Assembly (NCBI GenBank): GCA_900544275.1
Contig: UQUU01000008.1
Coordinates: forward strand, 32,984 to 96,983
DNA from: an uncultured Succiniclasticum sp.
GTDB taxonomy: Bacteria; Bacillota; Negativicutes; Acidaminococcales; Acidaminococcaceae
Direction: 5' to 3'
DNA length: 64,000 nucleotides
Part shown: piece by piece, positions 34,423 to 43,002 of the stretch
Position numbering within the stretch: the stretch's first letter is position 1
How the letters are laid out: every line of letters starts with the position of its first letter
Notes under the pieces: model-generated
What the model was told of the DNA's origin: nothing
Seen by the model: the letters and a program-made list of their open reading frames with translations, nothing else
The model's database searches: none
Position numbers and translations under genes: made by a program

Positions 34423-34468
34423 TATAATAATTATATATGTACGATTTGAACACATCCTCAACAGTTGA
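34423..34468 (+). promoter_or_regulatory. Promoter region and palindrome upstream of the ArsR-type gene
   Basis: TATAAT at 34423-34428 is a good -10 (a weak -35, TTCTGT, lies 16 bp upstream). TCAACAGTTGA (34458-34468) is a perfect 5-1-5 palindrome 40 bases before the start codon and lies where an autorepressor could bind. ArsR/SmtB operators are similar imperfect palindromes with TGA half-sites. Confidence 0.45.
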
Positions 34469-34507
34469 TTCATTTGTGTAAAATTTTAATAAAATAAGGT
34501 GAAAATT

Positions 34508-34915
34508 ATGGCAACAAGAGAAAAAATAACAAAAACTTCTACAAGAAAAAGCATGAAAACCGCTCCTGTTTTGAATTTTGACCCTGCCATTGTAAAAAAG
34601 GTGCAAAGTCAAATGCTGGACAGCGAGCTCCTCATCTCCATCTCCGATTTCTTTAAGGTGTTGGGGGACGAAACCCGCATGAAAATCATCTACGCTCTCT
34701 CCCACGAAGAACTCTGCGTAACAGATCTGGCCGCCGCTCTGGAAATGACCCAGTCAGCCGTAAGCCATCAGCTTAAATTACTGCGGATGGCGAATCAGGT
34801 AAAATCCCGGCGGGAGGGGAAAAGCATCTTCTATTCTCTGGACGACCAGCATGTGCTGGATATTCTGCAGGAAGCCCTGACTCACATACAGCATAAAATG
34901 CACGAACACAAATAA
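34508..34915 (+). CDS. ArsR/SmtB-family metal-sensing repressor (alpha-5 site type)
   Basis: Winged-helix repressor released from DNA when it binds metal. After a 40-residue basic N-terminus comes the ArsR domain: FFKVLGDETRMKIIYAL, HEELCVTDLAAALEMTQSAVSHQLKLLR (recognition helix) and EGKSIFYSLDD. The last helix carries Asp-x-His-(10)-His-(2)-His (DQH...THIQH), which matches exactly the spacing of the alpha-5 zinc/cobalt site of CzrA/SmtB (D-x-H, then +11 and +3). The Cys of ELCV is present, but the second Cys of the CadC-type alpha-3 site is not. Start ATG 34508 with AAGGTGA five bases upstream. No metal exporter lies next to it. Confidence 0.88.
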   Translation: MATREKITKTSTRKSMKTAPVLNFDPAIVKKVQSQMLDSELLISISDFFKVLGDETRMKIIYALSHEELCVTDLAAALEMTQSAVSHQLKLLRMANQVKSRREGKSIFYSLDDQHVLDILQEALTHIQHKMHEHK

Positions 34916-35011
34916 AAAAACTGTCGAAACGCATAAGTACCTGCAATAAACAGCCCGACTATGCGCTGTCAGGCAGCAAATACCTGTCAGACAAAAGAGG
35001 GGGAGGAATCC

Positions 35012-35620
35012 ATGATGAAAGCCAATTGCGCAAATTGTCCCACACACGCCTGTTACACCAAAGGTGTTAATTGTACCGGAATCGATTTAGAAGAAGTCCG
35101 TCAGGCCTATTCGCCGGCAGAATTAAAGATGATGGAAGCCGCCGCCTATGTGGAAGGCACTTTTTACAGCAATATTACCCGACTGGAAGAAATCGCCGAG
35201 TTCGCTAAAACAATGGGATATAAAAAACTGGGGCTGGCTTTTTGCATCGGGCTGAACGAAGAAGTCCGTTACATTGCCCGTTACTACGAAAAACAAGGCT
35301 TTGAATGTTATAGCGTTTGTTGTAAAAACTGCAGCTTTGCCAAAAAAGAATACGGGCTTAAACAGGTGAAACCGGAATTAGAACACGAAGCCATGTGCAA
35401 CCCTAAATTCCAGGCCCGCTTTTTAAAAGAAAACGGCGCGGAACTGTTTATTATCTGCGGCCTTTGCGTAGGACATGACGCTATTTTTGCCGCCAACTGT
35501 GACGGTCCGGTCACGACCCTGGTGGTCAAAGACCGTTTGCTGGCCCATAATCCGTTGGGCGCGATTTATTCCCGCTATTGGAAACGCAAATTAGGCATTA
35601 TGGATCCGGACGAAGTATAA
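35012..35620 (+). CDS. DUF1847 family cysteine-rich protein
   Basis: Unknown function. The 202-residue product begins CxxC-rich (ANCANCPTHACY), and has further Cys clusters CCKNCSFAKKEYG, EAMCNPK and ICGLCVGHDAIF, typical of DUF1847, so a metal- or iron-sulfur-binding protein is likely. The middle contains KKLGLAFCIGLNEEVRYIARYY. Start at ATG 35012, where GGGAGG lies six bases upstream; the ATG 51 bases earlier has no ribosome-binding site. It is transcribed after the ArsR-type regulator (96-base gap) and could be in the same operon, which hints at a link to metal. The tandem repeat and a terminator follow. Confidence 0.85.
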   Translation: MMKANCANCPTHACYTKGVNCTGIDLEEVRQAYSPAELKMMEAAAYVEGTFYSNITRLEEIAEFAKTMGYKKLGLAFCIGLNEEVRYIARYYEKQGFECYSVCCKNCSFAKKEYGLKQVKPELEHEAMCNPKFQARFLKENGAELFIICGLCVGHDAIFAANCDGPVTTLVVKDRLLAHNPLGAIYSRYWKRKLGIMDPDEV

Positions 35621-35637
35621 GCATATAAAATATGGCC

Positions 35638-35713
35638 GCAGAACTACGACAGCAGAACTGTGGCAGCAGAATCACGACAGCAGAATCGCGGTCGCATAAC
35701 TGCGGCAGCATAG
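35638..35713 (+). repeat. 14-bp tandem repeat, about 5.4 copies, in the DUF1847 3' UTR
   Basis: Units start at 35638, 35652, 35666, 35680 and 35694 with a partial sixth at 35708; consensus GCAGAAYYRCGRCA. The first three differ almost only by transitions. The period is not a multiple of three, so it is not a coding repeat. The block lies between the DUF1847 stop and its terminator. Confidence 0.8.
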
Positions 35714-35770
35714 AAGAGGATACCGTTCCGCAACAATCTGCAACAATACATTACCGCACCACAAGTGTAA

Positions 35771-35800
35771 AAAGCTCCTCCAACGAGGAGTTTTTTATTT
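35771..35800 (+). terminator. Terminator after the DUF1847 gene
   Basis: CTCCTC (35775-35780)/GAGGAG (35785-35790) with a CAAC loop, preceded by AAA and followed by T6. Confidence 0.8.
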
Positions 35801-35806
35801 GCAATT

Positions 35807-35863
35807 ACACAATATATTGTATATAATCCTTGACCTTGCACAATAACACTACTATAATTAGTG
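35807..35863 (+). promoter_or_regulatory. Promoter of nrdG-nrdD with paired NrdR-like boxes
   Basis: ACACAATATATTGTAT (35807-35822) fits the 16-bp NrdR box consensus closely. A second palindromic site, CACTA-N7-TAGTG (35847-35863), overlaps the -10. The promoter is TTGACC (35830-35835), 17 bp, TATAAT (35853-35858). The centres of the two boxes lie about 40 bp apart, close to four helical turns. Binding of NrdR-dATP/ATP would block this promoter. Confidence 0.8.
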
Positions 35864-35917
35864 GTAGCCAAACAATTCAATTTATCTTTAATTTCGCTTC
35901 TAAAGAAGGAATCTTCT

Positions 35918-36445
35918 ATGACTACGCTCCGTATCGCAGGCTGTAAAAAGCACTCCTCCGTCAATGGTCCCGGAGTACGTTATGTCCTATTCATGCAAGG
36001 CTGTACGCACCATTGTCCGGGCTGCCAGAATCCGGAGACCTGGGACCCTGCGGGTGGTATGGCCGTGAACGTCGAAGATATCATTCAGGAAATCCGCTCG
36101 ACACGGTATCTGGACGGCGTGACGCTTTCCGGCGGCGACCCGCTGCTGCAGCCTGACGCCGCACGAACGATCGCCAAAGCGATGCAGGAAGACGATTTAA
36201 ACGTCTGGCTTTATACCGGCTGGACCTACGAACAAATTATGCGGGGCAGCGCCGGTCAAAAAGCCAAAGAAGTCCTTCCTTATGTGAATGTCCTGGTGGA
36301 CGGTCCCTTTGTCGAACAACGGAAAACAGGCCACTCCCTCTGGCGGGGCAGCGATAATCAGCGTCTTATCGATGTACAGGCCAGTCTGGCTCAAAAGCAG
36401 GTTGTTGAATGGCAGAGTGAAAAAAGTTTTGTAAGGCGTAAGTAG
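35918..36445 (+). CDS. nrdG: Anaerobic ribonucleotide reductase activating protein
   Basis: Radical-SAM enzyme that installs the glycyl radical on NrdD. The CX3CX2C iron-sulfur motif is at Cys29, Cys33 and Cys36 (GCTHHCPGC), followed by GCQNPETWD and the SAM-binding GVTLSGGDPLLQ. 175 residues is normal. Start ATG 35918 with AAGGA eight bases upstream; a GTG at 35861 overlaps the promoter. nrdD follows 16 bases after its stop. Confidence 0.95.
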   Translation: MTTLRIAGCKKHSSVNGPGVRYVLFMQGCTHHCPGCQNPETWDPAGGMAVNVEDIIQEIRSTRYLDGVTLSGGDPLLQPDAARTIAKAMQEDDLNVWLYTGWTYEQIMRGSAGQKAKEVLPYVNVLVDGPFVEQRKTGHSLWRGSDNQRLIDVQASLAQKQVVEWQSEKSFVRRK

Positions 36446-36461
36446 AAAAGAGGAATGGGTT

Positions 36462-38975
36462 ATGAGTTATTTTAAAAATGTAGTAAAACGCAACGGCATC
36501 ACGGTTCCTTTTGACGAGAAAAAAATTGAGAATGCAGTAGCCAAAGCCTTTGTGGCTACGGGCGAAGTGGAAGCCCGGGATGTATCCGCCATGTCCCGGG
36601 CCATCACGTTGATGGTCGTCACCGGCCTGCGGGAAACGGCCGAAGAAATCCCTACCGTAGAAGAAATCCAGGATAAAGTCGAAGAAGCCCTGATGAAATG
36701 CGATTACGCCAAAACGGCAAAAGCCTATATCCTCTACCGTAACCAGCATCAAAAAGCGCGTAACACGAAAAATACGCTCTTAGACTACAAAAAACTGGTA
36801 AACGGTTATATCGGCGAAGAAAAGGACTGGCGGGTTAAAGAAAACTCTACCGTCACCTTAAGCGTAGGCGGTCTGATCCTGTCTAATTCCGGCGCGATCA
36901 CCGCTAATTACTGGCTCAGCGAAATCTATGACGAAGACATCGCCGAAGCGCACCGCCGCTGCTTTATGCATATCCACGATTTAAGCATGCTGACCGGCTA
37001 CTGCGCCGGCTGGAGCTTAAAACAACTCCTGGTAGAAGGGCTGGGCGGTGTGCCGGATCGTATCACCTCGGCGCCGGCTAAACACCTCAGCACCCTCTGC
37101 AACCAGATGGTAAACTTTTTGGGCATTATGCAGAACGAATGGGCCGGCGCGCAGGCGTTTTCTTCCTTTGACACCTATCTGGCCCCCTTTGTCAAAGTGG
37201 ACAACTTAAGCTATGACGAAGTAAAACAATGCATCCAATCCTTTGTCTATGGTGTAAATACGCCGTCCCGTTGGGGTACCCAGGCGCCTTTTACCAACAT
37301 CACATTGGACTGGACTGTGCCGGAAGATATGCGAGAACAGCCTGCCATCGTAGGCGGCAAAGCCATAGACTTCACCTATGGCGAATGTGCGAAAGAAATG
37401 GATATGGTCAACAAAGCCTTTATCGAGATTATGATCGAAGGCGATGCAAACGGACGCGGCTTCCAGTACCCCATCCCCACTTACTCCATCACCAAAGAGT
37501 TCGACTGGAATCCCACCGAAAATAACAAGCTCCTTTTTGAAATGACAGCAAAGTACGGCACTCCCTATTTTTCCAACTACATCAACTCTGACATGAAGCC
37601 GTCCGACGTGCGCAGCATGTGCTGCCGCCTGCGGTTAGACCTGCGCGAGCTGCGTAAAAAGGCCGGCGGCTTCTTCGGCTCCGGCGAAAGTACCGGTTCC
37701 GTAGGCGTAGTCACGCTGAATCTGCCGCGTCTGGCTTACTTAAGCCATTCACAGGAAGAATTTTATACCCTGCTGGATAAATATATGGATATTGCCGCCC
37801 GCTCTCTTTCCGTAAAGCGCAGCGTGATCTCCCGCCTGATGAACGAGGGACTGTATCCCTATACACGCCGTTACCTGGGCACGTTTAAAAATCATTTCTC
37901 CACCATCGGCCTGGTAGGAATGAACGAAGCAATTCGCAATGCAGCCTGGCTGCAAAACGCGGCTACGGAAGAAGATATCACGACGGAAGCCGGCCGCCGC
38001 TTTGCCATTGAAGTATTAAAACATATGCGCACCCGGTTATCCGATTATCAGGAACAATACGGCGATTTGTATAATCTGGAAGCCACGCCGGCGGAATCCA
38101 CTTCCTTCCGCTTTGCCAAACACGACACGGAAGAATTCCCCGGCATCCTCACGGCAGCCGAAAAGGACGGCGCTCCTTATTACACCAACAGCTCGCACCT
38201 TCCCGTTAATTACACGGACGACATCTTTGACGCGTTGGAACTGGAAGACGAATTGCAGACGTTATACACCAGCGGCACCGTATTCCACGGCTTCTTGGGC
38301 GAAAGACTGCCCGACTGGCAGTCGGCGGCTACACTGGTCCGGAAGATCGCCAAAAATTTCCGCCTGCCCTACTATACTCTGTCGCCCACCTATTCCGTAT
38401 GCGCCGACCACGGCTACATCCGGGGCGAACACTTCAACTGTCCCAAATGCGGTAAAAAAGCGGAAGTGTACTCCCGCATCACCGGCTATTACCGTCCGGT
38501 GCGCAATTGGAACGATGGAAAAGTCAGCGAATTCAAAAGCCGTAAGACGTACCTTACAGAAAATCCGGCGGAAAAAGAAGCCCGCAGTACCTTTCCCTCC
38601 ACAGCAGAACGGGCAGATGAGCGGATCATGACGGAAGCCAAAAGCCTTGCCGCCAAAACAACGCAGTCGGGAGCAACAACTGCCAATGCCAAGGAGATCC
38701 TATCATCGCAGGGGAATGACAATGCAGGCAAAGGGCATCGCTTTCTGTTGTCCACACGTACCTGCTCCAGCTGCGCTATGGTCCGCAAAATGCTGCAGGA
38801 AGCAAAAGTAGATTACACACCGTTATTTGCCGAAGACCCACAAGGTGCGGCCCTGGCCGAAAAATTCAATATTTGCTCCGTACCCGTACTGATCGACGGT
38901 ACCGGTGAACTTGTAAAGCTCCTTAATAACGTAAATGAAATTAAAGGCTATATCGAAAAAATACAGGGAATCTGA
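36462..38975 (+). CDS. nrdD: Anaerobic ribonucleoside-triphosphate reductase with C-terminal redoxin domain
   Basis: Class III ribonucleotide reductase, reducing NTPs to dNTPs in anoxic cells. An ATP cone occupies about residues 1-95 (VVKRNGITVPFDEKKIENAV). The ten-stranded barrel contains double Cys in RSMCCRLRLD. The zinc site is Cys647, His650, Cys660, Cys663 and the glycyl-radical Gly is Gly675 in RITGYYRP. Unusually, a linker is followed by a glutaredoxin-like domain (about residues 755-837) with the active site TCSSC (Cys768, Cys771) and SVPVLIDG (cis-proline). Such a fused redoxin implies thiol-dependent (NrdD2-like) rather than formate-dependent reduction; that assignment is inference. 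AGAGGA lies upstream of the ATG. Confidence 0.95.
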   Translation: MSYFKNVVKRNGITVPFDEKKIENAVAKAFVATGEVEARDVSAMSRAITLMVVTGLRETAEEIPTVEEIQDKVEEALMKCDYAKTAKAYILYRNQHQKARNTKNTLLDYKKLVNGYIGEEKDWRVKENSTVTLSVGGLILSNSGAITANYWLSEIYDEDIAEAHRRCFMHIHDLSMLTGYCAGWSLKQLLVEGLGGVPDRITSAPAKHLSTLCNQMVNFLGIMQNEWAGAQAFSSFDTYLAPFVKVDNLSYDEVKQCIQSFVYGVNTPSRWGTQAPFTNITLDWTVPEDMREQPAIVGGKAIDFTYGECAKEMDMVNKAFIEIMIEGDANGRGFQYPIPTYSITKEFDWNPTENNKLLFEMTAKYGTPYFSNYINSDMKPSDVRSMCCRLRLDLRELRKKAGGFFGSGESTGSVGVVTLNLPRLAYLSHSQEEFYTLLDKYMDIAARSLSVKRSVISRLMNEGLYPYTRRYLGTFKNHFSTIGLVGMNEAIRNAAWLQNAATEEDITTEAGRRFAIEVLKHMRTRLSDYQEQYGDLYNLEATPAESTSFRFAKHDTEEFPGILTAAEKDGAPYYTNSSHLPVNYTDDIFDALELEDELQTLYTSGTVFHGFLGERLPDWQSAATLVRKIAKNFRLPYYTLSPTYSVCADHGYIRGEHFNCPKCGKKAEVYSRITGYYRPVRNWNDGKVSEFKSRKTYLTENPAEKEARSTFPSTAERADERIMTEAKSLAAKTTQSGATTANAKEILSSQGNDNAGKGHRFLLSTRTCSSCAMVRKMLQEAKVDYTPLFAEDPQGAALAEKFNICSVPVLIDGTGELVKLLNNVNEIKGYIEKIQGI

Positions 38976-39013
38976 ATTCTTTTACTACGGTTTAACGTCT
39001 TCTAATATTGCAT

Positions 39014-39051
39014 AAAATAACCCCGCCTGATAAGCAGGCGGGGTTATTTTT
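39014..39051 (+). terminator. Terminator after nrdD (bidirectional)
   Basis: CCCCGCCTG (39021-39029) pairs with CAGGCGGGG (39035-39043), extended by AAAATAA/TTATTTT arms. It serves nrdD and the convergent DUF853 gene. Confidence 0.9.
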
Positions 39052-39138
39052 AAGTCCATAATATTACTTCACAATACATATGATAAATATTTAATTTTGT
39101 TCTTTTACTATTTCTCATTCTAAGATCAAACACTCTCC

Positions 39139-40737
39139 TCAGCCTTTAAAGAACGTACCGAAAATTCCGCGGATCAAATTGGAGCCGATGCTGCCGCCCA
39201 CGCTCCGGCCAATACTGCCGCCTACTGATTTGCCTAAGGAGCTGCCCACGGCGCGTCCTACGGTTCCTAACACACTGTTGCCTACCGATTTTACCAGACG
39301 GTTTTTCTCCCGTTCTTTACGTTCTGCTTCCTTGGCCGCCTCTTTTTCCGCTTTTTCCTGTAGCCTGGCTTCTTCTTTGGCCGTTTTTTCGTCTATTTTC
39401 GCCTGTTCTGCCGCTGCTTTTGCGGCTTCCGCTTCCTTGGCCTCGGCCTGGTTCTGTCGCTGCAGGAACTCATACGCAGAATCCCGATCTATATAGGTGC
39501 TGTATTTACTGTATAAAAGACTGGCCTTAATCGCCTGATCCCGCTGCTCATCCGAAATGGACCCCATGCTGCAGCGCGGCGGCAAGATTGCGACTTTTTG
39601 TACCACACCCGGTACGCCGTCCGCTCCCAGGAAGGAAACCACGGCTTTACCGGTACCCAATTCGGTGATCGTAGTGGCCGTATCAAAAGCCGGGTTCGCC
39701 CGGAAAGAGGCTGCCGCCGCTTTGACCGCTTTCTGATCAGCGGGCGTATAAGCCCGCAGCGCATGCTGTACTTTATTGCCCAACTGCGCTAATACACCGT
39801 CCGGAATGTCCTGCGGGTTCTGTGTGCAGAAATAGATACCGACGCCTTTGGAACGAATGAGTTTTACCACCTGTTCGATTTTATCCAATAAAGCCTTGGA
39901 TGCGCCGTCAAACAGCAGATGGGCTTCATCAAAGAAGAATACCATCTTGGGTTTAGGTAAGTCCCCGACCTCCGGCAGAGTCTCAAACAGTTCCGACAGC
40001 ATCCACAGCAAGAAAGTGGAATACAATTTGCCGCTGTTGATCAGGCTGGAGCTGTCCAGCACGTTGATCATACCCCGCCCCATGTCCTGCGTCAGCCAGT
40101 CGGCAATGTTCAAAGCAGGCTCTGCAAAAAATACATCGCCGCCATTGGTTTCCAGAGCAACAATGGAGCGAATGATTGCCGTAATGGAAGCCGGACTCAT
40201 TTTACCATACTCCGCTTCAAACTGGCTTCGGTGGTCGCTGATGTAATTCAGCATGGATTTTAAATCTTTGGTATCAATTAAAAGAAGTTTGTTATCATCG
40301 GCAATTTTAAATACAATGGTCAGAATATCGCTTTGCAGATCATTTAATTCCAGAATGCGGGCCAACAACAAAGGACCGATCTCCGAAACAGTGGTGCGCA
40401 GAGGAATTCCCTTTTTGCCATAAATATCCCACAACGTCACCGGATAGCCTTTGTACTGGAACCCGGCCTCCGCCAGACCAAATTTAGCGATACGCTTCTG
40501 CATATCCTCACTGTCCGTACCGGGCAGCATCATGCCTGCAATATCTCCTTTTACGTCGGCCATAAATACAGGGACGCCCATGTCGCTGAAACTTTCCGCC
40601 ATGACCTTTAAGGTGATCGTTTTACCGGTGCCGGTTGCCCCGGCCACCAAGCCGTGCCGGTTCGCCATCTTCGGTAAGATGAAGATGTTTTCCCCGGTCT
40701 CGTTATTGGCAATCCAAAGCTTCTCTTCTTTTAACAT
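39139..40737 (-). CDS. DUF853 / HerA-like ATPase
   Basis: ATPase of the HerA/FtsK superfamily (YjgR group), with role in DNA metabolism not established. Walker A GATGTGKT (about residues 34-41), the following MADVKGDIAGM, Walker B-type MVFFFDEAHLLFDGA (about residues 265-279) and GIYFCTQNPQDIP are visible. Residues about 420-485 form a charged Ala/Lys/Glu coiled coil, and the last 50 are a Gly/Ser-rich repeat region (SVGGSIGRSVGGSIGS) that may associate with membranes. Length 532 is slightly above average. GGGAGG lies eight bases before the ATG. The 200-base leader on this strand is A/purine-rich with no obvious regulatory site. Confidence 0.9.
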   Translation of the reverse strand: MLKEEKLWIANNETGENIFILPKMANRHGLVAGATGTGKTITLKVMAESFSDMGVPVFMADVKGDIAGMMLPGTDSEDMQKRIAKFGLAEAGFQYKGYPVTLWDIYGKKGIPLRTTVSEIGPLLLARILELNDLQSDILTIVFKIADDNKLLLIDTKDLKSMLNYISDHRSQFEAEYGKMSPASITAIIRSIVALETNGGDVFFAEPALNIADWLTQDMGRGMINVLDSSSLINSGKLYSTFLLWMLSELFETLPEVGDLPKPKMVFFFDEAHLLFDGASKALLDKIEQVVKLIRSKGVGIYFCTQNPQDIPDGVLAQLGNKVQHALRAYTPADQKAVKAAAASFRANPAFDTATTITELGTGKAVVSFLGADGVPGVVQKVAILPPRCSMGSISDEQRDQAIKASLLYSKYSTYIDRDSAYEFLQRQNQAEAKEAEAAKAAAEQAKIDEKTAKEEARLQEKAEKEAAKEAERKEREKNRLVKSVGNSVLGTVGRAVGSSLGKSVGGSIGRSVGGSIGSNLIRGIFGTFFKG

Positions 40738-40938
40738 GTACTCTGCCTCCCGATAGCTGTGCTTCGTTTACTATCTGTTTTCTTGCAAGGCTCTCTTGCT
40801 ATTTTCTTGTTTTTCTTCACTTTCTTTTACGATACTTTTAGTTCTTTTGCTTTTCGTAACGTATTTTTTACGATTTTTAACATCGCTCTTATTCGTTCTT
40901 ATTTATTGAACCGTTTGTATTTTGTTCCTTACACTATT

Positions 40939-42540
40939 TTACGCCCTGCGGTTACGCTGCCGCATTGCCATGATCGCCAGACACAAAACAACGATGCCAA
41001 AGCACATGGAAATCGGAGCGCTTTTCGTAAAGCCGGCCACAATAAATGTGAAGAAAGAGGCAAAGGCTACAGTCAGAGCATAGGGCAGCTGGGTCGTCAC
41101 ATGGTTGATATGCAGACACTGGGCCCCTGCCGAGGACATGATCGTGGTATCCGAGATGGGCGAACAATGGTCACCGCAAACCGCACCTGCCATACAGGCT
41201 GAGATAGAGATGATCATCATCTGATTGTCAATGCCCTGGAAGCAGGCTACTACGATGGGGATCAAAATACCAAAAGTACCCCAGGAAGTGCCGGTAGCAA
41301 ACGCCAGACCTACCGCAATCAGAAACACGATAGCAGGTAAGAAGCTGAGGAAATTGCCTGCGGAATGTTCTACCACATCGGCCACGAACTTAGCTGCACC
41401 CAACCCATCCGTCATCGCTTTTAAGGACCAGGCAAAGGATAAGATCAGCATGGCCGGAACCATCTGTTTAAAGCCTTCCGGCAGACAATCCATACAATCC
41501 GCAAAGGGAAGCACCTGACGGGACAGATAGAAAATCACCGTGATGATCAGCGCTACGGCAGAGCCAAGAACCAGGCCTACAGAGGCATCGCTGTTGGCAA
41601 AGGCATCCACAAAGCCCTTATCTTCAAAGAAACCGCCGGTGTAGATCATACCGATAACGCAGCAGATGATCAGCATGGCGATAGGCAACAGCATGTCCAA
41701 CACGCTGCCGCTTTTCACTTCCCTTTTACTGCCTTCTTCCGCTTCTTTCGTAATGCCGGTGGTAAACAGGTCTCCGTTTTGCGCATTTTCTTCGTGCATG
41801 GCCATGGGCCCGTAGTCAATATTTAATTTCGCAATCAAAACCATCATAAACAGTGTCAGCAACGCGTAAAAATTAAACGGAATCGCCTGCACAAAAATAT
41901 TAATACCATTTTCACCCTTTACAAAACCTGAAACTGCGGCAGCCCAGGAAGAGATCGGCGCAATAATACAAACAGGCGCGGCCGTGGAGTCGATCAGGTA
42001 CGCCAGTTTCGCCCGGCTGATCATGTGTTTATCCGTTACCGGACGCATGACAGAACCAACGGTCAGGCAATTGAAATAGTCATCAATAAAAATCAGGCAG
42101 CCTAACATCACTGTCGCCAACTGAGCGCCGACACGAGTCTTAATATGCCGCGAAGCCCACTGTCCGAAAGCCGCCGAGCCGCCGGCCCGGTTCATCAGCT
42201 GCACCATCATGCCCAGGATGATCAGGAAGATTAAAATACCTACGTTCCACTTATCAGAAAGTACCGTAAGCAACCCGGACTGGAAGACCTGATTCAATGT
42301 TCCTACCAGGTCGAATCCCGCATTCAGAAAAGCGCCCACAAGGATGCCCAGAAACAGGGAGCTGTATACTTCTTTCGTGATCAACGACAAGGCAATCGCG
42401 ATGACCGGAGGGGTCAGTGCCCATATCGTTTCTTTCACAGGCATATGGTAATGCACCACAGCCACAGCCAAGCCGGCCAGTACAAAAACTACCGCCGCCA
42501 ACGCCACATACGTAAGTGTTCTCGGTTCCCCTTTTTTCAC
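40939..42540 (-). CDS. Na+/H+ antiporter, NhaC family
   Basis: Membrane antiporter with about 12-13 helices exchanging sodium for protons, or possibly a malate/lactate-type exchanger of the same family. Family blocks: IFIDDYFNCLTVGSVMRPV, LIDSTAAPVCIIAPISSWAA, GLAFATGTSWGTFGILIPI and CGDHCSPISDTTIMSSAG. The start chosen is GTG 42540 because GGGGGA lies eight bases before it; ATG codons at 42549 and 42567 are in frame but lack spacing or a ribosome-binding site. About 533 residues. It is a monocistronic minus-strand gene opposite the TonB receptor. Confidence 0.88.
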   Translation of the reverse strand: MKKGEPRTLTYVALAAVVFVLAGLAVAVVHYHMPVKETIWALTPPVIAIALSLITKEVYSSLFLGILVGAFLNAGFDLVGTLNQVFQSGLLTVLSDKWNVGILIFLIILGMMVQLMNRAGGSAAFGQWASRHIKTRVGAQLATVMLGCLIFIDDYFNCLTVGSVMRPVTDKHMISRAKLAYLIDSTAAPVCIIAPISSWAAAVSGFVKGENGINIFVQAIPFNFYALLTLFMMVLIAKLNIDYGPMAMHEENAQNGDLFTTGITKEAEEGSKREVKSGSVLDMLLPIAMLIICCVIGMIYTGGFFEDKGFVDAFANSDASVGLVLGSAVALIITVIFYLSRQVLPFADCMDCLPEGFKQMVPAMLILSFAWSLKAMTDGLGAAKFVADVVEHSAGNFLSFLPAIVFLIAVGLAFATGTSWGTFGILIPIVVACFQGIDNQMMIISISACMAGAVCGDHCSPISDTTIMSSAGAQCLHINHVTTQLPYALTVAFASFFTFIVAGFTKSAPISMCFGIVVLCLAIMAMRQRNRRA

Positions 42541-43002
42541 AACGTCCATCCCCCATTTGCGTTTCATTAATAAAAGCAAGAAACAAATTTTGATATTACT
42601 ACTTTACTCTAAAATGTCAAATCTGTCCAGTAAAACGGGACAGGTTCTCTGGTTGTATACAATATTTCTACCGTTTTTTATTTAATTTTTGACACATTCA
42701 GAAGCATTTTCAGTGTTTTTTTTAATCGCCCCGTGAATATATCCCTCTGTAATGATCTATTTAAATAATCTATTTATTTGATGGTTAAGATTTTTCTGTA
42801 GGTGATTTATCTTGTATCGTGTATAATAAAGTCGTATATAATAACTTAAAAAATAATGACAGGGTACATGAGTACATAAGTCCTAAGTGTTTAATCATAT
42901 AATAATAAAGTACCCAAGCACACAAGCAACGAAGCAACCTAAACAATGAAGCAACGCAAATAACCAGGCAATTCATCAAATTCAAGAAAGAAGGGCTGTC
43001 AC
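42541..43002. other. Gene-free region between the antiporter and the TonB receptor
   Basis: 462 bp, AT-rich. A CTGTCC/GGACAG hairpin (about 42629-42650) lies in the antiporter leader. TATAAT at about 42823-42828 is a possible -10 for the receptor gene without a convincing -35. A run of GAAGCAAC/ACAAGCAA-like short repeats (42920-42960) precedes the receptor ribosome-binding site. I see no riboswitch or clear Fur box. Confidence 0.6.

Noticed and set aside
35632..35826. Coding interpretation of the 14-bp repeat array
   Set aside because: The period is not divisible by three, there is no ribosome-binding site and the frame runs through the downstream terminator.
42600..43002. Fur box or cobalamin riboswitch before the TonB receptor
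   Set aside because: No GATAATGATTATC-like palindrome and no B12-box sequence could be found by eye.
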